Of a stretch of 64,000 nucleotides of DNA, positions 58,813 through 64,000 are shown piece after piece; positions within the stretch are counted from its first letter, which is position 1; each line of letters opens with the position of its first letter. The notes beneath the pieces were generated by a model. The model saw only the letters and a list, made by a program, of their open reading frames with translations. It was not told the DNA's origin and ran no database searches. Both the position numbers and the translations under genes were made by a program. Location: assembly GCA_946894095.1 (NCBI GenBank), contig OX335649.1:10744001-10808000 (forward strand). Direction: 5' to 3'. This stretch comes from Incurvaria masculella (lineage: Eukaryota; Arthropoda; Insecta; Lepidoptera; Incurvariidae).

Positions 58813-58969
58813 TGTATGTTATAAAAAAAAAGCCACTTCCGTAATTCTTCCAGAGCTGCTTGAGAACGGCTGTGAGTTCCGATTGGTTTAGTGCTGTTGG
58901 TATGGTATACTTTGTTCTTTAGTAGTGGAAAAATCTTTTACACTAAAATAGTTTAAAAAATATCAAGTT

Positions 58970-59127
58970 AGGGATCATAAATCCCTCACATTTAGGCATT
59001 TGCTACCACTTATCCGATTGTACCGAACTGTACCGAAGTATGGCTTGGTATTTACCGCAACTTTAGGACTATCCATGAAATCATTCAGCCCGATATTAAC
59101 CCGAGCGGAGCCGGGTACCGCAACTAG
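58970..59127 (+). mobile_element. Helitron-type fragment with 3' end
   Basis: The sequence shares CTGTACCGAAGTA and GGCTTGGTATTT with the region near 35.16 kb and ends with AACCCGAGCGGAGCCGGGTAC, then CGCAACTAG and T. It is therefore another, internally deleted member of the family that ends at 35.829 kb. The 5' border given is approximate. Confidence 0.6.
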
Positions 59128-59354
59128 TAAAATAATATAAATCGATGTTTTTCAGTGGATATTGAGTAATTTCCCAAGTAACTTGAAAGTACCCTGCAAT
59201 AAGCTCTAAGCTCCATTTATATGTAATTATTAAATACAGTTTAAAAATATACCGTTAAGAAATAGCAATAAGATGTAATGAAATGGGTACTGTTGATTAA
59301 ATTGACTTAGAGTTTCTAGGAAGACTTATATTAAATAGTAAAAGGAGCACGGCA

Positions 59355-59622
59355 AAGTTGGCCGTAGCACTCAGCGAGCTTGAAAGGGCGGGAGTAGCGA
59401 GCGAAACTCATTAGTTAATAGTCACGAGTAAGTGGAAAACATCTAACTGTAGTCATTTCGCTTACAAATTCGCGACGCGTAACATCGAATGTGTGTGTTG
59501 CAATAAATAGCGACCTGTGTAATTCTTACTTGTGCCTACGTGTCGTTGGAACTCGAACTTAGAGTTTCGAAGAAAATCAGTAAGCGAATTCGTAATCTCG
59601 CTGGCATCGCCGCGTTAGTATT
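59355..59622 (+). repeat. Dispersed repeat X, copy 3
   Basis: It has CAGCGAGCTTGAAAGGGCGG, AGTAGCGAGCGAAACTCATTAG, TCGCTTACAAATTCGCGACGC, TAACATCGAATG and CAGTAAGCGAATTCGTAATCTC. This is the longest copy. Short head fragments also occur near 3215-3265, 10400-10440 (reverse), 53205-53245 and 59968-60010 (reverse). Confidence 0.6.
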
Positions 59623-59687
59623 AAAAGGGGATGCATTGCCCCCATAAAACGGCAGGAGATATGGTGGGACCCGCTGTATCCAATTTT

Positions 59688-59895
59688 CAAAAACTATCAA
59701 TCCAACTTAAACGTACATGCCACAAGCAAACATAGTTGCAGACGTATTGGAGGGTTTGTGTGGGTAGGAACTGACTTAACGAACACTAGGTTTGAGCACA
59801 TTCGGCGCGTGGTGGCGACGTTTTGACTGTGTGGCATATGACGCACCGCCGGATTCCGATAAAACTAGGTATATGGTCATTTTGACCATCATCAA
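59688..59895 (-). repeat. Dispersed repeat Y, copy 2
   Basis: In reverse orientation it has ACTATCAATCCAACTTAAACG, GACTGTGTGGCATATGACGC and ACCGCCGGATTCCGATAAAAC, then ATATGGTCATTTTGACCAT. It matches the copy at 3.5 kb with an extra internal segment near 59750-59800. Confidence 0.65.
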
Positions 59896-60311
59896 TTTGA
59901 CGGAGAAGCGATATCGAGCGCCATGCCACTTCTTCCTTTCTCTTTAGTGATTGCCCCTGTACAAAGAGTTTCGGTTGCTACTCCTGCCCTTCCATGCTCG
60001 CTGGTAGCACTAGTTATCATTCTGTGCAGTAGCCGAGTGAATGAGGTACGCAGGCTTTATTAGCACAGGCATGCACCTTTTTAATTACGTTTAAGTTAAA
60101 AAATTTCATATTACTTCGTAAGCTGGTTATTTCATGTTTCAGAACCTATTTAAAACTGTAGGTCTATTTATGACAAGATAGCACGAGCCCGAATTGGATA
60201 AAACGGTTTTTAAAATCTAAAATTATAACTCCACCGAAAAAAGATATGTGTTAGACAATATTTCTTTCTAACTGACCTTTCCCTTTAAAATAGGTTCAAT
60301 AATATATTATT

Positions 60312-60861
60312 TTAAGGTGGCCCAACCCGCTCATCTCCCCATACAAAAGGGGAAAGAAGATCACGCCTATATTTCTTGTCAGAGGTCCAAAATTTTGCTC
60401 AAAATAGCTCTATTTGATTGAACTAGATGTCTGATGACCATTGGCATTGTAAAATTGTGTTTGGTTTCCAAGTTATAACGTCCGAAAGTTCGGATTTTTC
60501 GCGCGTTTTATACAATAACTTTGGAGGTGGATTACGCAATGATAAAGTAAGAACATCTTAATAAGATTAGTCATCAGACATAGCTTATTTAATCAAGATT
60601 TATAATCTATTTGGTTTTTGTTAGATTTTTGACTACAGCGGTCGTGGTTTACTTTTAGCTATAAGTCGTTTTGAAATTAAAATTTTCGTAAATCTTACCA
60701 AATCATACACTATGCACATTGTCTTTTTTGTGGACATGTTGCATCTTCCTCATCACGGAGCCTGTCTTATTCTTGGAAACAGAGAAGGTCCCAGAGCGCA
60801 ACAGCACGGTTTTGTACCGTGCCCGCAAATGAGTTGAGGCCGCCGGGTTGGGCCACCTTAA
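60312..60861 (-). mobile_element. TTAA-flanked piggyBac-like MITE, family B, copy 2
   Basis: This element (60316-60857, also 542 bases) is the reverse complement of the one at 11.56-12.1 kb with scattered substitutions. TTAA lies at 60312-60315 and 60858-60861. Equal length and exact TTAA borders in both copies fix the element ends without ambiguity. Confidence 0.88.
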
Positions 60862-61454
60862 TACAAATTCTACACTTAAAAAATATTTTGATCCCCTGCT
60901 ATTCCTGCCATAGATCATAAAAATAATTTCTTATTATACTTAAGTAAGTAAAGTTTTATTTTCGATTTTCGACATATAAATTCGCCATTTTTCAAAATAC
61001 AAAAATCCGAAATGTCGCTACATCTATTTAATTCTATCGCTCTTTCAGTCCAATCCAATTTATCGGTATGTAACGTGATTACCTAATATTAAGACACAAG
61101 TCACCGCGACGTAATATATCGTGTCCGGTAACGTAAACAAAGTTAGAAAGACCGTAACATGCCAGTTACTTTACTCACGAGGTCCCCAGAGCGTGAACGC
61201 AGGAGCAAAAAGTGCCAACCCCGGGGCGTCAAAGTGATGCGAGACGTGCGGCACGGCGCGGCTGGGGATGTACATTTATCACGAGCAAACATATTTACGC
61301 TGAGGGCTGCGGTCGCATTAAATATTGCTGCACAAATTGCGATGTGCACTGAGGATTATGCAAAGCGCTACGATGCAAATTTATTGCGAGTCGGGATACA
61401 CACGAAATATTGGAGATGTTCGACTATCAATACTTTTTTTACTGCTGAACTGAT

Positions 61455-61690
61455 TGGCTAATACCACACCTGTTGACATATGAGCCTGACAGACCTCATG
61501 GAAAACTAGGTGCCAAGCCAGGACCTTCCTTATATTGCACGGTTACATTGAATTCGATAGAAAACACGGACAATTTTTATAGGCGCTTCGACCATCGTTC
61601 ATTCAATGCAATGATAATAACCCGGGCGGGATTGACCCTTCAACCTAGTAAGTAACCCCTTCCTTACTTATAAAATACCTACAGTTTTAT
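61455..61690 (-). mobile_element. Partial SINE (tail side)
   Basis: Reverse-orientation SINE with GGCTAATACCACACC, GGTGCCAAGCCAGGACCTTCC and GAAAACACGGACAATTT. It is cut off before the tRNA head. Confidence 0.65.
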
Positions 61691-62689
61691 ATACGTGGCA
61701 AATAGAACACAAGGCAATATTGTTTTGGTAGAAAAATATATATTAAGCATTTACTATTAATAAAAACTATTACTACTACACCGTTGATTAGTTACGCTTC
61801 TCTTAATATAAAGTAAATGACTTTATTGTTTTTGGCTTCCTCTCTCAAAAGTAGAGATACATTCTGAGAAAGCTACTAGCCGAGAACCAGCAGCCTGTAC
61901 CTGTACCAGCAGCAGCATGTAGTTTGAAATTGTTGTTCAATATTAGAGAATGCCTCATGGTTTTCATAGGTTATGACTAATAAAGCAAGCTGAGCCACCG
62001 CCATTTTGGATACATCCCAAATTAACTAATTATTACAATCTGTAAGTTGTATGAGCCAATTAGGACTTTTAATTTTGAGTATGTGGTCTGTTGGCGTTAA
62101 TTCCACCCCTTTCCAAACGTATATATATTTTTTAAATATCAGTGCGGTCAGATTTTTTTTATTGTCGTTATGGATGAACGTATTCATAGAACAGTTGTAT
62201 TTTTTCAAGCATTTTTTCACGTATCGTACCAAACTCTTTAAAATTTCATCTCATCTGGGCTTAGTGAAGACAATGCGGGCTCGTGCAGCCTATCCAAACT
62301 AGTGCTTATAAATATGGGGGTTACTGCTTAATGTAGCCTGTTCATGTTAATTTTGCTAGATCGTTTCAGTGCACAAGTAAAATAGTTAAACCCGCACTCG
62401 GTTCATCCCCTAAGGGGGCGTGTTAGTTCAGGCCCACACAGACTCTGCGGAGTGTGCATTCCAAAACGCTTACTTCGCTAAATACCGACCCGTTTGCATA
62501 ATCTGTGCCCGCTTGCAAGGTGTTTTATTAAATTAAACGGATGTAATGGTTAGATTTAGGGAAAAAACTATTATTGTAACCGAGGAGGTGAAACTAGTAG
62601 AATATAAGCTTGGTATAATATATATACTTATAACAAGGTATAATATAAGTGAATAATTTCTGTTTTTTTAAAGACAAAGAACTTTCTGC

Positions 62690-63140
62690 TGCTGATGCAA
62701 CCTGAGAACATAAAGAGACCACGTGAGAACATAAAGAGACAAAGATCATTAGAAAGGTATATGAAGTGAAAAAAAGAGTTAGAATATAACAGAAGGCGAA
62801 AGGGGAAAGAGAAAATGGAGCGATGAGGAAATGAAAAGAAGAGAGAAATAGATGGGTAGTGAACAGGATAATTTGATTAAGTAAGATAATAAAAAGGATG
62901 GAAAGAAGAATGGAGAAGAAAGTGGGAAAGAAAATAAAAAGGAAGAATGAGAAAGAAAAAAAGAGAGAGATAACATTAGAGATGTAGGGAGTAGCAAAAC
63001 CAGTTAAACTGATTAAAGTGTTAGGGGCAGATAAATGACGATGGAGAGAAAAAATAGAAAGAATATCTGATTTTAGAGCGATAAAGGCAGTGAGAAGGAG
63101 TTTTAGAATGAGGTTAAGAGCTAAGACAGAAAGAAAATAA
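62690..63140 (+). repeat. Purine-rich strand-asymmetric tract
   Basis: For about 450 bases the plus strand is strongly A/G-rich (such as AAAAGAGAGAGATAACATTAG and GGAAAGAAAATAAAAAGG), with few pyrimidines. It lies about 0.45 kb downstream, in transcript order, of the PH-end exon, so the sif transcript would be pyrimidine-rich here. The open frame on the minus strand (Ser/Leu/Phe-rich) is a composition artefact. Confidence 0.7.
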
Positions 63141-63578
63141 ATTTGTGCGTGGAGGCCACGTGTGATAAAATTAAAACTTCTTGTTCAACTTCGTGTAGAT
63201 GTAGATAACATTATAATAATGATTTATTGAATCTCGCCGCATTACGAGAAATCCACTTCTTCTAACTCTCCTGCAATTGCCCTATCCAAAAGCTATAACT
63301 AACAAATAGTATTCTACGCATGTACCTACCGCCTCTTCCCTTTACTACTACTGTATCCGTATGGCTTGCAGAAGCTCCCCCCAGGGACCTGCCGGTAGTA
63401 GTAAGCAGCGTATGACACCACGGTCAAGAAGCAAACTGACAAAAGACGTTTTCCCCGACGGTTCGACAACGAGAGAGAGGGCAGACGCAGCTGAGGCACT
63501 CGCATCAAACACAGCAATTTTGATTTTTCGTAACATTTTTAAATGTTAGACCCATGCAGAAGAAGAGTTCTGACTCAC

Positions 63579-63710
63579 CGATTCGATGGCTTTCTCGAGC
63601 CGGTAGATCTCCTCCTGCAGCAGGTGCAGCGTGCCGGTCTTGCCGCGGTGGCGCGCGAACGCCGCCGCGCACGCGCTGTGGATGCTGTTCACCCAGTTGT
63701 CCAGCTCCGT
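63579..63710 (-). CDS. sif: Still life (Sif/TIAM-type Rac GEF) exon: end of N-terminal PH domain and start of coiled coil
   Basis: This exon encodes 44 codons, starting [14 protein letters not shown] and ending RLEKAIES. The Trp-containing helix ([17 protein letters not shown]) is the C-terminal helix of the PHn domain of TIAM/Still life proteins, and [15 protein letters not shown] begins the coiled coil of the PHn-CC-Ex module, which in this family binds membrane lipids and partner proteins and recruits the GEF to the cell cortex and synapses. On the minus strand the acceptor is GCGTGCAG followed by ACGGAGCTGG, and the donor is TCG followed by GTGAGT. The exon is 132 bases, phase 0 at both ends, and joins in frame to the exon at 42913-43095 to give [14 protein letters not shown]. 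The family match is from memory of conserved Sif/TIAM motifs. It is the most 5' exon in the window; earlier exons lie beyond base 64000. Confidence 0.93.
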
Positions 63711-64000
63711 CTGCACGCACGCAATACACACACCCGATGACACCACAGCTCTGGCGTGAGCGCGCTGCGCTTACGAGACGAACACAGAGTGCTAGTGCAG
63801 AGAAGTCAACTCAGGCCTACCAGGCGAGTTGGAGAGAGATGGCACATACCTACACGATATGACAAGTTTTCTAATCTCTGTAAGTATAGTATCCTGGCTT
63901 ATTAATTGTGAAATGCGTTTATTGTAAAATATTTACGATTTATCTGCTAACTGTGACGTAAAGACATCAGCAAGAACAAGAAAATTCTTGCAATAAAAAG

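Larger units (their letters stand above)
43096..63578 (-). other. sif intron between PH-end and coiled-coil exons (20.5 kb)
   Basis: This phase-0 intron holds GC-rich islands at 43.5-43.8, 46.4-46.6, 47.5-47.7 and 52.1-52.4 kb, a SINE piece at 45.4 kb, an inverted-repeat element at 48.1-48.87 kb, a MITE at 49.3 kb, a Helitron-like end at 50.0 kb, a dispersed repeat at 52.77-53.0 kb, a 20-bp GC-rich minisatellite at 54.18-54.34 kb, TTAA MITEs at 54.7 and 60.3 kb, a 115-bp satellite at 55.55-56.41 kb, SINE pieces at 56.8 and 61.45 kb, a fold-back element at 57.8 kb and other dispersed repeats at 58.6-59.9 kb. I see nothing recognisable in 44.7-45.4, 50.0-52.0, 53.0-54.0 or 61.7-62.7 kb. Confidence 0.88.

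Noticed and set aside
62779..62997. Ser/Leu/Phe-rich minus-strand frame
   Set aside because: Produced by the purine-rich composition of the plus strand.

Overview
This window is insect nuclear DNA, most likely from a moth or butterfly. It is almost entirely the inside of one large gene read on the minus strand. Five exons with clean AG acceptors and GT donors encode a continuous stretch of the Rac guanine-nucleotide exchange factor Still life (Sif), the insect counterpart of vertebrate TIAM1/2. In transcript order they lie at 63710-63579 (end of the N-terminal PH domain and start of the coiled coil), 43095-42913 (coiled coil and Ex subdomain), 32570-32370 (rest of the Ex region), 21238-21014 (Ras-binding domain) and 280-94 (start of the PDZ domain). 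Together they give 309 codons plus one base. The first exons of the gene lie beyond base 64000, and the rest of the PDZ domain and the catalytic DH-PH module lie before base 1. No other host gene is supported; most other open frames are shadows of repeats or chance frames in GC-rich DNA.

About 98% of the window is intron, filled with mobile elements of lepidopteran type: an intact mariner element with a complete transposase (4999-6285); two families of TTAA-flanked piggyBac-like MITEs with two copies each (25.5 and 54.7 kb; 11.6 and 60.3 kb); a palindromic MITE family with five copies; other fold-back elements at 37.2, 48.1 and 57.8 kb; Helitron ends at 15.0, 35.8, 50.0 and 59.1 kb; at least fourteen copies or pieces of a tRNA-derived SINE; decayed LINE pieces at 6.4, 7.0, 27.4 and 39.6 kb; and tandem arrays at 26.9, 54.2 and 55.6 kb. 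The lepidopteran assignment is an inference from these element types and a short AACCT run.

The most unusual feature is that three of the five sif exons sit at the edge of a local tandem array built from the exon itself. At 0.2-1.5 kb a 176-bp unit carries the acceptor and the first 32 codons of the PDZ exon, with three clear intronic copies and a fourth broken by insertions. At 21.2-21.9 kb a 103-bp unit carries the acceptor and the first part of the RBD exon, with six intronic copies, five of them seemingly identical and each with an in-frame TAG. At 31.6-32.35 kb, decayed copies of the 3' half of the Ex exon lie downstream of it in transcript order. They look like three ages of one process, exon-edge duplication into the flanking intron, and they place rows of duplicate acceptors next to real ones.

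Region by region: 1-1.5 kb, PDZ exon and its array; 1.5-21.0 kb, 20.7-kb intron with mariner, SINEs, MITEs and LINE scraps; 21.0-21.9 kb, RBD exon and array; 21.9-31.6 kb, intron with a TTAA MITE, an RTE-like LINE and a SINE; 31.6-32.6 kb, Ex exon and decayed copies; 32.6-42.9 kb, intron with SINEs, a Helitron, a fold-back element and a Jockey-like LINE; 42.9-43.1 kb, coiled-coil/Ex exon; 43.1-63.6 kb, 20.5-kb intron with GC-rich islands, MITEs and a 115-bp satellite; 63.6-63.7 kb, PH-end exon. Four of the five exons are multiples of three and begin and end between codons.
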